The notes: a model not told the origin generated them from the sequence alone. Counted from the stretch's first letter, positions 1 through 9,524 are shown. The stretch is DNA of 44,607 bases from Maricaulis sp. (GCF_017642925.1 NZ_JAEPOL010000026.1:1-44607), one strand, 5' to 3'. Translations and numbers: made by a program.

Positions 1-155
1 CCGGAGCCTGATGCTGTCACCCACCAGGCGCGGACGAGCTCCGCACGCTCCCGGGCACAAGGGACTGAGCTCATGCCTCCCATCCCGGAAACCGCTGATG
101 ATGGTAAGGGCAATTGGGAGGGTGGGGATAAGTTTCGGATATCCGCTCCACACTC

Positions 156-325
156 CGTCATCCTGACGAAAGTCAGGACCCAGATCGTAAAGGGAGATTT
201 TCGCCAGGCGAGCTCGGTCTGAGCGGTGGCGATGTGCAGGATAAGTGCGAGATCGCGGCCACCGCGCCCTATGAACTGGGCCCTGACTGAAGCCTGCGCC
301 CGCGAAAGCGGGTGTCAGGGTGACG
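156..325. repeat. Intergenic inverted-repeat element with CGTCAT-type ends
   Basis: The left end begins CGTCATCCTGAC and folds on itself (TCCTGAC gaaa GTCAGGA). The right end finishes with TGTCAGGGTGACG, an imperfect inverted copy of the left end. A further hairpin (CCCGC gaaa GCGGG) sits just inside the right end. The terminal CGTCAYCC is shared with the 122-bp repeats at 12185 and 19035, suggesting related non-coding repeat families. Confidence 0.55.
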
Positions 326-367
326 GTGGTTGTTGGAGCGTTGGTGCCTTCTCTTCCACCCTACACG

Positions 368-500
368 TTTTTCCCGGACGGAGGCCTGCGCAGGCAGGCT
401 GCAGATCCGGGATCTACCGAAGATCGTTTCAAGCGATGTGCTTCCCGCAGACCCCGGCACTCCGCCCGGCCTGCGCCGGGCATTCAGCCGGGAAAAGCGG
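368..500. repeat. Cluster of palindromes (second repeat family)
   Basis: TCCCGGA (372-378) pairs with TCCGGGA (406-412) around an inner 12-bp palindrome, GCCTGCGCAGGC (384-395). About 50 bases on is a second hairpin, CCCGGC ctgc GCCGGG (465-480). Composition and spacing suit a repetitive intergenic element. No other copy is visible in this window. Confidence 0.4.
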
Positions 501-630
501 AGGGGAATTCAAAGAGAGGGGCGGCCGAGGAGCGGCCTACTCAAGATTCTTTGCAGCGCTGCCGCGCGCCCCTCATCCGCCAAAATGGGAGACGGAAGAC
601 GCCGTTCATTCCACGCGCTAACCTTCAGCT

Positions 631-1911
631 ATGGAATCGCCTGCCCTGCTTTTGATCGCGCTGGCTATCCTGGCCTATGGCCTGGTGGCGCGGCATCTGC
701 GCCGGATCAGTCTGACGGCGCCGATCGTGTTTGCTGCGCTGGGTGTGCTGATCGCGACGGCGGCGCTCGACCTGTTCGATGTCGATATCGCCTCGCACCA
801 GATCGCGGTGCTGGCCGAGCTGACCCTTGTTCTGGTGCTGTTTGCCGACGCGGCCGGGATCGATCTGCGCCTGTTGCATGCCGACCAGGCCGTACCGGCC
901 CGCATGCTGCTGATCGGCCTGCCCCTCGCTGTGTTGATCGGGACGGGGGCGGCGCTTGTCCTGCTGCCGGATCTCGATCTGTGGCAGGCGGCCCTGCTGG
1001 CAACCATGCTGGCACCGACCGATGCGGCGCTGGCGCGCTCGGTGCTGGTCGACGAGCGGCTGCCGGTGCGGATCAAACAGACAATCAATGCCGAGAGCGG
1101 GCTGAATGACGGGCTCGCCCTGCCGCTGGTCTTCATCTTCCTGGCGCTGGCGGGGGCGTCGGCCGAGGCTCCGGACAGCCATCCGCTGGCGCACTGGTCC
1201 GGCTTCCTGCTGGCCCAGATCGGGCTGGGCGTTCTGGTCGGCCTCACCGCCGGCGGCCTGGGCGGTCGCCTGGTCGAGCGCGCGGTGAAAGCCGGCGAGA
1301 TGGACAAGGTGTTCGAGCGTCTCAGCGCCGTCGCCCTGGCAGTCGCGGCCTATGTTGGGGCCAGCCTGATCGGCGGCAATGGCTTCATCGCCGCCTTCAC
1401 CGGCGGCATGGCGTTCGGACGGTTTGCCCGGCGCGCCCGCCAGCCCGTGATCTCCTTCGGCGAGACCGAGGGGCAATTGCTGGCCCTCATCACTTTCGTG
1501 ACCTTCGGCGCCATCCTCCTGCCCGATGCGCTGGAAGCCCCGGACTGGCGCGCTGTGGCCTATGCCCTCGTCAGCCTTGTCCTGGTGCGCCCCCTGGCGA
1601 TCTGGCTGAGCCTCACCGGTACCGGCCTTCTGACCAGTACCCGGCTTTTCTTCGGCTGGTTCGGCCCGCGCGGTCTCGCCTCGATCGTCTTCGCACTGAT
1701 CGTGGAAGGCCGGCTGGGCAGCAGCGACGCAGCCCCGCTAGTCGCGGCCGTCTCGATCACAGTGGGGCTGAGCATCATCCTGCACGGGCTGAGCGCCGGC
1801 CCGCTGGCCGCCCTCTATGCCGGCCAGCTGGACGCGCGCGGCGACCGCGAAGCGCTGGCCGAGTTCGCCCGCGTGGAACACGGCTCGGATCTGAAACGGT
1901 CGCGGTTTTGA
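631..1911 (+). CDS. Cation/proton antiporter, CPA1 (NhaP-like) family
   Basis: 426-residue polytopic inner-membrane protein predicted to exchange Na+ or K+ for H+. It is hydrophobic over nearly its whole length, with about 11-12 membrane segments. The CPA1 ion-binding signature is clear: APTDAALARSVLVDE (about residues 128-142) followed by the NAESGLNDG motif (about 151-159), whose Asn and Asp/Glu residues coordinate the cation in this family. There is no long cytoplasmic regulatory tail, so it is a short bacterial form. It is transcribed alone; the next gene (mutL) is convergent and separated by a repeat element. Ion specificity cannot be read from the sequence. The start ATG is the first in frame after the repeat-rich leader and no strong ribosome site precedes it. 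Confidence 0.88.
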   Translation: MESPALLLIALAILAYGLVARHLRRISLTAPIVFAALGVLIATAALDLFDVDIASHQIAVLAELTLVLVLFADAAGIDLRLLHADQAVPARMLLIGLPLAVLIGTGAALVLLPDLDLWQAALLATMLAPTDAALARSVLVDERLPVRIKQTINAESGLNDGLALPLVFIFLALAGASAEAPDSHPLAHWSGFLLAQIGLGVLVGLTAGGLGGRLVERAVKAGEMDKVFERLSAVALAVAAYVGASLIGGNGFIAAFTGGMAFGRFARRARQPVISFGETEGQLLALITFVTFGAILLPDALEAPDWRAVAYALVSLVLVRPLAIWLSLTGTGLLTSTRLFFGWFGPRGLASIVFALIVEGRLGSSDAAPLVAAVSITVGLSIILHGLSAGPLAALYAGQLDARGDREALAEFARVEHGSDLKRSRF

Positions 1912-1943
1912 CGCGCTTTTGACGACGCAGCGCTGCCTCAAGG

Positions 1944-2083
1944 CTTCCCCTGCGAAGCGGGGGAAGTGCCGAGTGTAATGAGGCGATGGGGGTGAGTCAG
2001 TTGCGCGCTTCGCGCTCCGCGGCGCTTGTGCGCCGCCCCCTCAGTCCGCTGACGCGGACAGCTCCCCCGCAAGCGGGGCGAGC
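1944..2083. repeat. Composite intergenic repeat (three-hairpin family), copy 1
   Basis: Lies between the convergent antiporter and mutL. It opens with a hairpin (CTTCCCC ... GGGGAAG, 1944-1966), then a purine-rich spacer, a central GC-rich palindromic part (GGCGC ttgt GCGCC), GTCCGCtgacGCGGAC, and closes with CCCCCGC aa GCGGGG. The same order of parts recurs at 13733-13905. It may also serve as a bidirectional terminator. Confidence 0.5.
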
Positions 2084-2094
2084 CCTGATTTTGC

Positions 2095-3987
2095 CTAGCG
2101 CCGCCCGAACAGGCGTTCGATGTCGGCGAGTTTCAGTTCGACATAGGTGGGGCGGCCGTGATTGCACTGGCCGGAATGGGGGGTGGCTTCCATTTCGCGC
2201 AGGAGGGCATTCATTTCCTCAGCCATGAGGCGGCGGCCGGAGCGGACGGAGCCGTGGCAGGCCATGGTGCCGACGACGTCTTCCAGCTTCTCCTTCAGCG
2301 ACAGGGCCTGGTCGGTTTCGGCCAGATCGTCGGCGAGGTCGCGGATTAGGCCCTGCACGTCGAGGCGTTTGAGAAGGGCCGGCGTTTCGCGCACGGCCAC
2401 GGCCCCCGGACCGAAGGCTTCGACCACCAGGCCCAGCTCTTCCAGCTCGTCGGCGCGTTCGAGAATGCGGCGGGCCTCGGCCTCGTCGAGATCGACAATC
2501 TCGGGCACCAGCAATTGCTGACGCTGGACACCGGTCTCGGCGATCATCTTCTTCATGCGCTCATAGACGAGGCGTTCATGGGCGGCGTGCTGGTCGACGA
2601 TGACAATGCCGTCGCGCGTCTGGGCGACGACATAGGTCTCGTGCAGCTGAGCCCGGGCCACGCCGAGCGGCCAGTCCGGCGACGGCGCGGCGGCCTGGGC
2701 CTGGTGTTCGGCAACCTCGAAGCCCGGCTCCGTTGCGGGTGGAGGCGACCAGGGTGCATCGGGTTCGACACGGGCCGACATGCCCGGATCGAAGACCTGG
2801 CCCTGCACGGGTTCGGCGGGCGCAGGCGGACGGCCCCAGGCGGCGACCTGATGCGCGGCGGACTGATAGGGCTGGCCCGGCGGCGGCGCGCCTTCCGGAC
2901 GCACCCGCCCCAGCGCGAAACCGGCGACCGTGGTCGAGGCGCGGTGTCCAGCGGCGGCCAGCGCATGGCGCAGGGAACCGACGATCAGGCCGCGCACCAG
3001 TCCGGCATCGCGGAAGCGCACCTCGGCCTTGGCCGGGTGGACATTGACGTCGACCAGATGCGTCGGCAGGTCGACATTCAGCGCCACGACCGGATGCCGG
3101 TCGCGGGCAAGGAAATCCTGATAGGCGCCGCGGATGGCGCCGTGCAGCAGCTTGTCGCGCACGGGCCGGCCATTGACGAAGAGATACTGGTGCTGGGCCG
3201 AGCCGCGCGAGAAGGTGGGCAAGCTGGCAAAACCGTGCACGCGCACGCCCTCGCGCTCCTGATCGACCTCCAGCGCATTATCGCCGAAATCGGCGCCGAG
3301 CATGGCCGACATGCGCGCCTTGCCCGCCTCGGCCTCATCGCCCCGCTCGGCGGCGACACCGAAACGCTTGCGCCCGTCGAGGGTGAGGTGGAAGCCGACA
3401 TCCGGCCTCGACATGGCGAGCCGCTTGACCACATCGGTGATGGCCTGGTTTTCCGAGCGCTCGCTCTTGAGGAATTTCAGCCGGGCCGGCGTGGCGTAGA
3501 AAAGATCGCGCACCTCGATCCGCGTCCCGCCGCGGCCCAGCGGCGCGGCCGGAGCGGTGCCATGGGTCTGGCCGCCCTCGACACCGATGGTGAAGGCATC
3601 GCCCTCGCCCTTCGCCTGGCTGGTGATGGACAGGCGCGCAATGGAGCCGATCGAGGGCAGCGCCTCGCCGCGAAAGCCCATGGTGCCGATATTGAGAAGA
3701 TCGTCGCGCCCGTCCTCGCCGACGGGAAGTTTCGAGGTGGCGTGGCGTTCGATGCACAGGGCCAGCTCGGCCTCGCTCATCCCCTTGCCGTCATCCTCGA
3801 TCACGAGGCGCACCAGACCGCCGCCCTCGGCGGCGATGTCGATCCGCGTCGCGCCAGCATCCAGCGCGTTCTCGGCGAGTTCCTTGACCACGGAGGCCGG
3901 CCGCTCGACGACCTCGCCTGCGGCGATGCGGTTGACGGTTTCCGGCGGCAGGCGGCGGATGGCGGGCTGGGTGGCGGTCAGGGACAT
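2095..3987 (-). CDS. mutL: DNA mismatch repair protein MutL, endonuclease type
   Basis: 630-residue MutL, the ATP-driven coordinator of mismatch repair. The N-terminal GHKL ATPase has its motifs in order: [12 protein letters not shown] (E36, N40), DDGKGM (D65) and TMGFRGEAL (about 102-110), with ERHATSKL between. A variable proline-rich linker (about 350-430) leads to the dimerisation domain. This domain carries the metal-binding nicking motif DQHA-X2-E-X4-E (D465 to E476) plus ACHGS, CNHGRP and a C-terminal FGR. These mark a MutL that cuts DNA itself, as in bacteria lacking MutH and unlike E. coli. It is last in a run of minus-strand genes, separated from the upstream lipoprotein gene by a hairpin element, so it probably has its own promoter. 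Confidence 0.97.
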   Translation of the reverse strand: MSLTATQPAIRRLPPETVNRIAAGEVVERPASVVKELAENALDAGATRIDIAAEGGGLVRLVIEDDGKGMSEAELALCIERHATSKLPVGEDGRDDLLNIGTMGFRGEALPSIGSIARLSITSQAKGEGDAFTIGVEGGQTHGTAPAAPLGRGGTRIEVRDLFYATPARLKFLKSERSENQAITDVVKRLAMSRPDVGFHLTLDGRKRFGVAAERGDEAEAGKARMSAMLGADFGDNALEVDQEREGVRVHGFASLPTFSRGSAQHQYLFVNGRPVRDKLLHGAIRGAYQDFLARDRHPVVALNVDLPTHLVDVNVHPAKAEVRFRDAGLVRGLIVGSLRHALAAAGHRASTTVAGFALGRVRPEGAPPPGQPYQSAAHQVAAWGRPPAPAEPVQGQVFDPGMSARVEPDAPWSPPPATEPGFEVAEHQAQAAAPSPDWPLGVARAQLHETYVVAQTRDGIVIVDQHAAHERLVYERMKKMIAETGVQRQQLLVPEIVDLDEAEARRILERADELEELGLVVEAFGPGAVAVRETPALLKRLDVQGLIRDLADDLAETDQALSLKEKLEDVVGTMACHGSVRSGRRLMAEEMNALLREMEATPHSGQCNHGRPTYVELKLADIERLFGRR

Positions 3988-4069
3988 GGCAACAAGGTCG
4001 GCACGGCGCCCGAGTCGGTCAAGGGCGGGGCATGGGCAATTTCGCGCTCCACCCGCAGTATTTTCCCAA

Positions 4070-4185
4070 GACCTGTTCCGGGGTCCGGCAGCCGAGGCGC
4101 GTTTTCACGAAGGTGAACAAGAAACACCGGCGCCGGGACCGGCACCGGTGTTTCTCGTCAACTCGGGCAGGCCCCGGAACAGGTC
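4070..4185. repeat. 116-bp nested inverted repeat upstream of mutL
   Basis: Perfect 14-bp arms, GACCTGTTCCGGGG (4070-4083) and its complement CCCCGGAACAGGTC (4172-4185), enclose two inner hairpins: TTCAC gaag GTGAA (4104-4117) and an 11-bp perfect stem AGAAACACCGG/CCGGTGTTTCT (4120-4130 with 4145-4155). The inner stem may terminate the upstream minus-strand lipoprotein transcript, though no T-tract follows directly. Confidence 0.6.
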
Positions 4186-4210
4186 CGGGGAAACTGCGAG
4201 ATGTGTAGTC

Positions 4211-4759
4211 CTACAGCCCCGGCAGTTTGGGCAGGAGGCGGCGGTCGCGTTCGATTTCGACATTGCCGCCGCCGGTGACGTTCTGGATCCGCTCCTGGCG
4301 TTCGGCCTCGTGCTCGGGATCGAGCGGCGTGGCATCGACATCCGGCGGCGGGGCGTATTCGCCGTCACGCCAGAACAGGATGCGGTCGGCAAAGCCGCGC
4401 GACTTGCGCACGATGCTGGCCTCTTCGCCGTCGATGATCGAGCGGATGAAGGGGTCGGCCGAACCGCCGCCGGCGCGGGCAACCAGGAGGGCTTCAGCGT
4501 CGGAGCCTTCAAAGGCACCGGCAGAGCCGAGCAGCGCGGCACGCGCCTGCTGGTCCGGATAGATCTCGTCCGGACGCGGCTGGCCGGGGGCCGGCGGGCG
4601 CAGATTGTATTCCGGCGGCACCGTCAGCGGTGCGATCGTGACCGTGCGGAATTCGTCCGGCGTGACCTTGTTGGCACCCAGCGCCGAACGGACGCCGGAA
4701 CAGCCGGTAAGGGCGAAAGCGGCGGTCGAGGCCACCAGAAGAGCAGTACGCAAACGCAT
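4211..4759 (-). CDS. DUF3035-family outer-membrane lipoprotein (BamF-like)
   Basis: 182-residue lipoprotein. The signal peptide ends in the lipobox LTGC (Cys20 would be acylated), and the enzyme that cleaves it, LspA, is encoded immediately upstream. After the Cys comes the conserved stretch TPDEFRTVTIAPLTVPPEYNLR, typical of the alphaproteobacterial DUF3035 family. From memory, a Caulobacter member of this family was named BamF, a subunit of the outer-membrane beta-barrel assembly complex whose N-terminal motif resembles BamC. That assignment is family knowledge, not something shown here. The remainder is charged and partly low in complexity, ending in LLPKLPGL. The 74-base gap to lspA fits one operon. 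Confidence 0.8.
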   Translation of the reverse strand: MRLRTALLVASTAAFALTGCSGVRSALGANKVTPDEFRTVTIAPLTVPPEYNLRPPAPGQPRPDEIYPDQQARAALLGSAGAFEGSDAEALLVARAGGGSADPFIRSIIDGEEASIVRKSRGFADRILFWRDGEYAPPPDVDATPLDPEHEAERQERIQNVTGGGNVEIERDRRLLPKLPGL

Positions 4760-4833
4760 CTCGACGAAGCTCCGTAAAATCGTGAATCCTGTTTTAGCGA
4801 AGAGCGGCGTTCATCTCCACCCCGCTTGCCACA

Positions 4834-5433
4834 CTAACGTGTCGCCCGGTCTTTCCGGTCGTTGAGAAGAACGTCGAGAATGACGGCGGCCACGCCCAGA
4901 TTGATGCCGACATCGGCAATATTGAAGACATAGGGGAAGTAGACGTCGGAAAAATTCAGGAAGTCGACGACGGCACCAAAGAGCGCCCGGTCGATGGCAT
5001 TGCCGATCGCACCGCCGATGATGAAGCCGAAGGCGACAGCCTGCATGCGGCGCACGGCCTTGACCGGGCCATAGCCCAGGAGGCCGGCGATCAGGAGACA
5101 GGCCACCGCAATCGAAAACGCCACCAGGATGAAGCGGCCGAGCGGGCCGTCGGCCCCGAACAGGCCGAAACTCACCCCCTTGTTCCACACCATGGTGAGG
5201 TCGAAGACGGGCGACAGCTCGATATGGCCGCAGGTATTGGGCAGCGCGATGCGTTCGACACCGCTGGCCCGCTGGAATTCCAGACAGCCCGGCGGCGAGA
5301 AATGTAGCACGTTGAGGACCAGCCATTTGCTGATCTGGTCCAGCACGATGATGAGAACGGCCAGGCCCAGCCCGATCCGGGGCGCCGGCGACGCCGTCGC
5401 GCGACGCCGGATTTCACCCCAAAGATCAGCCAT
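4834..5433 (-). CDS. lspA: Lipoprotein signal peptidase (signal peptidase II)
   Basis: Inner-membrane aspartyl protease that removes signal peptides from acylated prolipoproteins. I start at the ATG at 5433 (MADLWGE), 199 residues; it overlaps the ileS stop by 8 bases, which suggests translational coupling. A longer start at 5466 would only add ileS-overlapping residues. The catalytic aspartates sit in GNAIDR (D148) and FNIADVGIN (D174), and four membrane helices are apparent. The protein is somewhat longer than the usual 160-170 residues because of an insert at about 44-72 in the first periplasmic loop, containing two cysteines (C50, C68). Confidence 0.95.
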   Translation of the reverse strand: MADLWGEIRRRATASPAPRIGLGLAVLIIVLDQISKWLVLNVLHFSPPGCLEFQRASGVERIALPNTCGHIELSPVFDLTMVWNKGVSFGLFGADGPLGRFILVAFSIAVACLLIAGLLGYGPVKAVRRMQAVAFGFIIGGAIGNAIDRALFGAVVDFLNFSDVYFPYVFNIADVGINLGVAAVILDVLLNDRKDRATR

Positions 5434-8398
5434 GCGTCGCATCCCAGTAGGCCACCGCATCGGCATCGCGCGGCGAGAGTTCCGGATAGCGTTTGTCCGC
5501 CCCGATCTGGGTGGAATATTTCCACGAGCGGGCGCACTTGCCGCCTTCGGCGCGGCCCGGCACCACGGCGATGTCCGCGATATCGTCGATGCGGAACGCC
5601 CCGTCCGGCGCAGCCCCGTCGATCAGGACGGCCTGGCTGGTGATGGCGATCTCCGCGAGGAAATCATCGATATCGCCCGGCGCCTCGGCCTTCATCGCCT
5701 CGCGATAGGCCGGATCGGCGACATAGACTTGCGGTGCGGCCTCGAGGCTGGAGCCGATCCGCTTTTCGCGGCGCTCGACTTCCAGCGCCCCCGTCACAAC
5801 GCGGCGCAAGCGGCGCAGGGTGCGCCAGTTCTCCGCCAGCGCGCCATTGTGCCAGTCCTGCGGCGTTTTCGGGAAAGTGCGCAGGTGCACGCTGTCATCC
5901 TCGGACGGGAAGCGTGACAGCCAGACCTCTTCCATCGTGAAGGGCATGATCGGCGCCAGCCAGGCGGTCAGGCGCATGAAGACCTCGTGCATCACCGTAC
6001 GGCAGGCGCGGCGGCGGTCGGCATCCGGACGGTCGCAATAGAGGGCGTCCTTGCGCACATCGAGATAGAAGGCCGACAGGTCGACGACGCAGAAATTGAA
6101 CAGGGCGGAATAGACTTTCTTGAAGTCGTAGGCGGCGTAGCCCGCCTTCACCACACCATCGAGTTCCTGCAGTCGGTGCAGCACCCAGCGCTCCAGCGAG
6201 GGCATGCGTTCGAGCGGCAGATGCTCGACCGTCTCGTCATAGCCGTGCAGCGCGCCGAGCAGATAGCGCAGCGTGTTGCGCATCTTGCGATAGGCATCGA
6301 CCGAGGTCTGCAGGATCTCCTCGGAGATGCGCAGATCGTCGGTGAAGTCCTGGGCCGCGACCCACAGGCGCATGATCTCGATGCCGTACTTCTTGGCGAT
6401 CTCGTTCGGCGCGAGCGTATTGCCCAGCGACTTGGACATTTTCCGCCCGTCGCCGGCCATCACGAAGCCATGGGTCAGCACGTTGTCGTACGGCGCCCGG
6501 CCGCGCGTGCCGCAGCTTTGCAGCAGCGAGGACTGGAACCAGCCGCGGTGCTGGTCCGAGCCTTCCAGATAGAGATCGGCCGGCCATTTCTGGTCCGCCC
6601 GCGGCTCCAGCGCGAAGGCGTGGGTACAGCCGGAGTCAAACCAGACATCGAGAATGTCGGTGACCTTCTCGTAGTCGTCGGCCGCATATTCGTCACCGAG
6701 GAATTCGGAGGCCGGACGTTCGAACCAGGCGTCGGCGCCGTCTTCCGCGACTGCCTTGACGATGCGGGCATTGACCTTGTGGTCGTTGAGCACGCGCGTG
6801 GTGCCCTTCTCCACGAACAGGGTCAGCGGCACGCCCCAGGCGCGCTGGCGCGAGACGAGCCAGTCCGGCCGCTGTTCGACCATCGAGCGGATACGGTTCT
6901 CGGCCGCCTTCGGCGTCCAGCCGGTCTCGGCAATGGCCGCCAGCGCCTTTTCGCGCAGCGTGCCGCCGGACTTCATCGGCCGGTCGATGGCGACGAACCA
7001 TTGCGGCGTATTGCGGAAGATGACCGGTGCCTTGGAGCGCCAGGAGTGCGGATAGGAGTGCTCCAGCCGCCCGCGCGCCAGCAACATGTTCAGCTCGACG
7101 AGCTTGTCCATCACGGCCTTGTTGGCCGGGCCGTCCTGGCCCTGCTTCTTGCCGTCCAGACGGATGATGTGCAGGCCGGCGAACAGCGGGATGTGCTCGT
7201 AATAGGCGCCGTCCGGACCGACGATATGCGGCACGGCCTCGTGCTTGTCATGCCATTCCGGGAAGTCCATCCAGGCCGCATAGTCTTCCGCACCGTGGCT
7301 GGGCGCGGTGTGCACGAAACCGGTACCGGCCTCGTCGGTGACATGTTCGCCCGGCAGCAGCGGCACCGGGTAGTTCCAGTAGCGGTCGGCCTCGGCCAGC
7401 GGGTGCGAGCAGATGAAACCGGCGGGATCGACGGTTTCCAGTCGCTCCCAGCCGACGATGTTGGCGGCCTTCGCCGTCTCTTCCCAGAGGGCGTCGGCGA
7501 CCATCAGCGTGTCGCCCGGCATGGCCCAGGGGGTGAAGCCCTCGGCCTCGACGCCGGTCACCTTGTAGAGGCCGTAGCTGATCTCGGGCGAAAAGCAGAT
7601 GGCGCGGTTGCCCGGGATCGTCCAGGGCGTGGTGGTCCAGATGACCACATGCGCGCCGATGCAGGATTTCGGGATGCCGGTGCCATCCTTGCGCACGCCG
7701 CGCAGCGGGAATTTGACGTGGATCGTGGTGGAGGTCTTGTCGTGATACTCGACCTCGGCCTCGGCCAGCGCGGTCTGCTCGACCGGCGACCACATCACCG
7801 GCGCCGACCCGCAATACACCAGGCCCTGTTCGGCGAATTTCAGGAATTCGGCGACGATCGCCGCTTCGGCGTCGAAGGACATGGTGAGATAGGGATCGTC
7901 CCACTCGCCGGACACGCCCAGGCGCTGGAACTCACCGGACTGCACACCCACCCATTCCTCGGCATAGGCGCGGCATTCGGCGCGGAATTCCTTGACCGGG
8001 ATATCGTCCTTGTTGCGGCCCTTGGCGCGGAAATTCTGCTCGACCTTCCATTCGATCGGCAGACCGTGGCAGTCCCAGCCGGGACGGTAGGGCGCGTCGA
8101 AACCCATCATCTGGTGCGAACGGACGACGATATCCTTGAGGATCTTGTTCTGGCCGGTGCCGATATGGATGTGGCCGTTCGCATAGGGCGGACCGTCATG
8201 CAGCACGAAGCGTTCGCGGCCTTCGGCGCGTTGACGCAGCTTGCGGTAGAGGTCGAGCTTGCCCCAGCGTTCCAGCCATTCCGGCTCGCGCTGCGGCAGA
8301 CCGGCGCGCATGGGAAAGTCGGTGGTCGGGAGGAAAAGCGTTTCGCGATAGTCGCGGGAAGCGGTCTCATTGCCGGTTTCGGCGGGGGTATCCGTCAT
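5426..8398 (-). CDS. ileS: Isoleucyl-tRNA synthetase
   Basis: 990-residue class I aminoacyl-tRNA synthetase that charges tRNA-Ile. The HIGH-type motif is GHIHIGT (75-81) and the KMSKS loop is at 653-657 (GRKMSKSLGN). The large editing domain lies between them, and WTTTPWTIPGN near residue 250 matches the CP1 editing site. The C-terminal region ends in KCARSW...YPELSPRDA, where many bacterial IleS proteins have a four-cysteine zinc finger; only one of those cysteines remains, so zinc is unlikely to bind there. Gene order ribF-ileS-lspA is common in bacteria. It is the only synthetase of this specificity visible in the window. Confidence 0.98.
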   Translation of the reverse strand: MTDTPAETGNETASRDYRETLFLPTTDFPMRAGLPQREPEWLERWGKLDLYRKLRQRAEGRERFVLHDGPPYANGHIHIGTGQNKILKDIVVRSHQMMGFDAPYRPGWDCHGLPIEWKVEQNFRAKGRNKDDIPVKEFRAECRAYAEEWVGVQSGEFQRLGVSGEWDDPYLTMSFDAEAAIVAEFLKFAEQGLVYCGSAPVMWSPVEQTALAEAEVEYHDKTSTTIHVKFPLRGVRKDGTGIPKSCIGAHVVIWTTTPWTIPGNRAICFSPEISYGLYKVTGVEAEGFTPWAMPGDTLMVADALWEETAKAANIVGWERLETVDPAGFICSHPLAEADRYWNYPVPLLPGEHVTDEAGTGFVHTAPSHGAEDYAAWMDFPEWHDKHEAVPHIVGPDGAYYEHIPLFAGLHIIRLDGKKQGQDGPANKAVMDKLVELNMLLARGRLEHSYPHSWRSKAPVIFRNTPQWFVAIDRPMKSGGTLREKALAAIAETGWTPKAAENRIRSMVEQRPDWLVSRQRAWGVPLTLFVEKGTTRVLNDHKVNARIVKAVAEDGADAWFERPASEFLGDEYAADDYEKVTDILDVWFDSGCTHAFALEPRADQKWPADLYLEGSDQHRGWFQSSLLQSCGTRGRAPYDNVLTHGFVMAGDGRKMSKSLGNTLAPNEIAKKYGIEIMRLWVAAQDFTDDLRISEEILQTSVDAYRKMRNTLRYLLGALHGYDETVEHLPLERMPSLERWVLHRLQELDGVVKAGYAAYDFKKVYSALFNFCVVDLSAFYLDVRKDALYCDRPDADRRRACRTVMHEVFMRLTAWLAPIMPFTMEEVWLSRFPSEDDSVHLRTFPKTPQDWHNGALAENWRTLRRLRRVVTGALEVERREKRIGSSLEAAPQVYVADPAYREAMKAEAPGDIDDFLAEIAITSQAVLIDGAAPDGAFRIDDIADIAVVPGRAEGGKCARSWKYSTQIGADKRYPELSPRDADAVAYWDATHG

Positions 8399-8579
8399 CG
8401 GATCGGTCCTTGCGGTCTGGGTCGTCTAGGGGTCAAGGCAGGACATATCCCGGCACCGCTCGGAGCTATTCCTCGCGGCCCGGGCCGGTAATTCGCCCCG
8501 TCGTCAGCGACGGCATCAGCGCCGCGCGGCGTATGAACACTTGTGTGCAGACCATGGTCATGGCGTGTAACAGAGCCTG

Positions 8580-9524
8580 TCAGGCCGGTCCAGACGCGTC
8601 GGTCAGCGCCGCCCGCGCGGCCTGGGCATCCTTCGCGATCTGGTCCTTGAGCGCCTCGATCCCGTCGAAGCGGCGTTCCGGCCGCAGGAATTCGTGGAAC
8701 TCGACCTCCAGCGTCTTGTCGTAGAGATCGCCGGCAAAATCGAAGAGGTGGATTTCCAGCAATTCAGTGGCGCCATCCACCGTCGGCCGCTTGCCGAAAT
8801 TGGCGACACCCGGCCGGGCCGGCGTCTCGCCATCAATCCCCGCCCGCACCGCGTATACGCCATAGGCCGGACGCGCATAATCGCCGAGGGTCAGATTGGC
8901 GGTCGGAAAACCGATCGTACGGCCGCGCGCGTCGCCATGCTTCACGACACCCTCGACAGCCCAGGGTGCGCCGAGCAGCGTCTCCGCGGCTTTCATGTCG
9001 CCATCGAGAATGGCCTTGCGGATCCGGGTCGAGGAAACCTTGTCGGCACCATTGCCGTGCAGTTCGGCAAAGGCGGTGCGGATGCCGTGTTCCGCACACA
9101 GGCGCTCTAGGTCACCGGTCGAGCCGGCGCGTCCCGCACCGAAGCGGAAATCGGCGCCGGTGACGACACCCTTCACGCCCAGGCCCTCAACCAGCACCGT
9201 CTCGACGAATTGCCGCGGCGTCATTTTCGCCATCGCCGCATCGAAGGGCAGGACATGCAGGCGCTTCACGCCCAGCGCTTCCAGCGTGAGATTGCGGCGG
9301 TGCGCACTCATCAGGCGGAAGGCCGGCGCCTCGGGCGCGAAGAAGCGGCGCGGATGCGGATCGAACAGGGCCACGCCGAGTTCGCCGCCTGTCTTGTCCG
9401 CCAGACCGCGCGCCAGCGCGATGACATGCCGGTGCCCCAAGTGCACGCCGTCGAAATTGCCCAGCGCGATCACCGAACCGCGGGCGTCTTCGGGAATGGA
9501 TGTGAAACCGTGGACGACCTGCAT
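8580..9524 (-). CDS. ribF: Bifunctional riboflavin kinase / FAD synthetase
   Basis: Makes FMN from riboflavin and then FAD from FMN and ATP. The N-terminal nucleotidyltransferase half shows ALGNFDGVHLGH (about 21-33) and FDPHPRRFF. STRIRKAILDGD ends that half, and the kinase half follows with HGDARGRTIGFPTANL, YGVYAV and the C-terminal EFLRPERRF. I use the ATG at 9524 (314 residues); a TTG one codon upstream is also possible. It begins 7 bases after the stop of the maoC-like gene, so the two are probably cotranscribed. About 180 bases separate it from ileS and contain a small hairpin (CCGTCG tcag CGACGG, 8498-8513). Confidence 0.96.
   Translation of the reverse strand: MQVVHGFTSIPEDARGSVIALGNFDGVHLGHRHVIALARGLADKTGGELGVALFDPHPRRFFAPEAPAFRLMSAHRRNLTLEALGVKRLHVLPFDAAMAKMTPRQFVETVLVEGLGVKGVVTGADFRFGAGRAGSTGDLERLCAEHGIRTAFAELHGNGADKVSSTRIRKAILDGDMKAAETLLGAPWAVEGVVKHGDARGRTIGFPTANLTLGDYARPAYGVYAVRAGIDGETPARPGVANFGKRPTVDGATELLEIHLFDFAGDLYDKTLEVEFHEFLRPERRFDGIEALKDQIAKDAQAARAALTDASGPA

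Larger units (their letters stand above)
1..630. other. Gene-free leading region made of inverted repeats
   Basis: No convincing gene lies here. The open frames that cross it overlap each other, have no family signature and read through palindromes. The region holds at least two composite inverted-repeat elements (156-325 and about 368-500), listed separately. Bases 1-155 show nothing I can name. The antiporter promoter should lie near the right end, but I see no clear -35/-10 pair. Confidence 0.6.

Noticed and set aside
226..1109. Overlapping plus-strand frames in the leader, one reaching 259 codons
   Set aside because: They run through palindromic repeats and into the antiporter in another frame; low-complexity Arg/Ala/Gly content, no family signature.
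2515..4116. 533-codon plus-strand frame opposite mutL
   Set aside because: Shadow of mutL in GC-rich DNA; mutL has all family motifs and this frame has none.
5987..8491. 834-codon plus-strand frame opposite ileS
   Set aside because: Antisense shadow of the synthetase; no recognisable domain or signal.
8399..8579. T-box-like leader or riboswitch before ileS
   Set aside because: No T-box sequence, no antiterminator/terminator pair; only a 6-bp hairpin.
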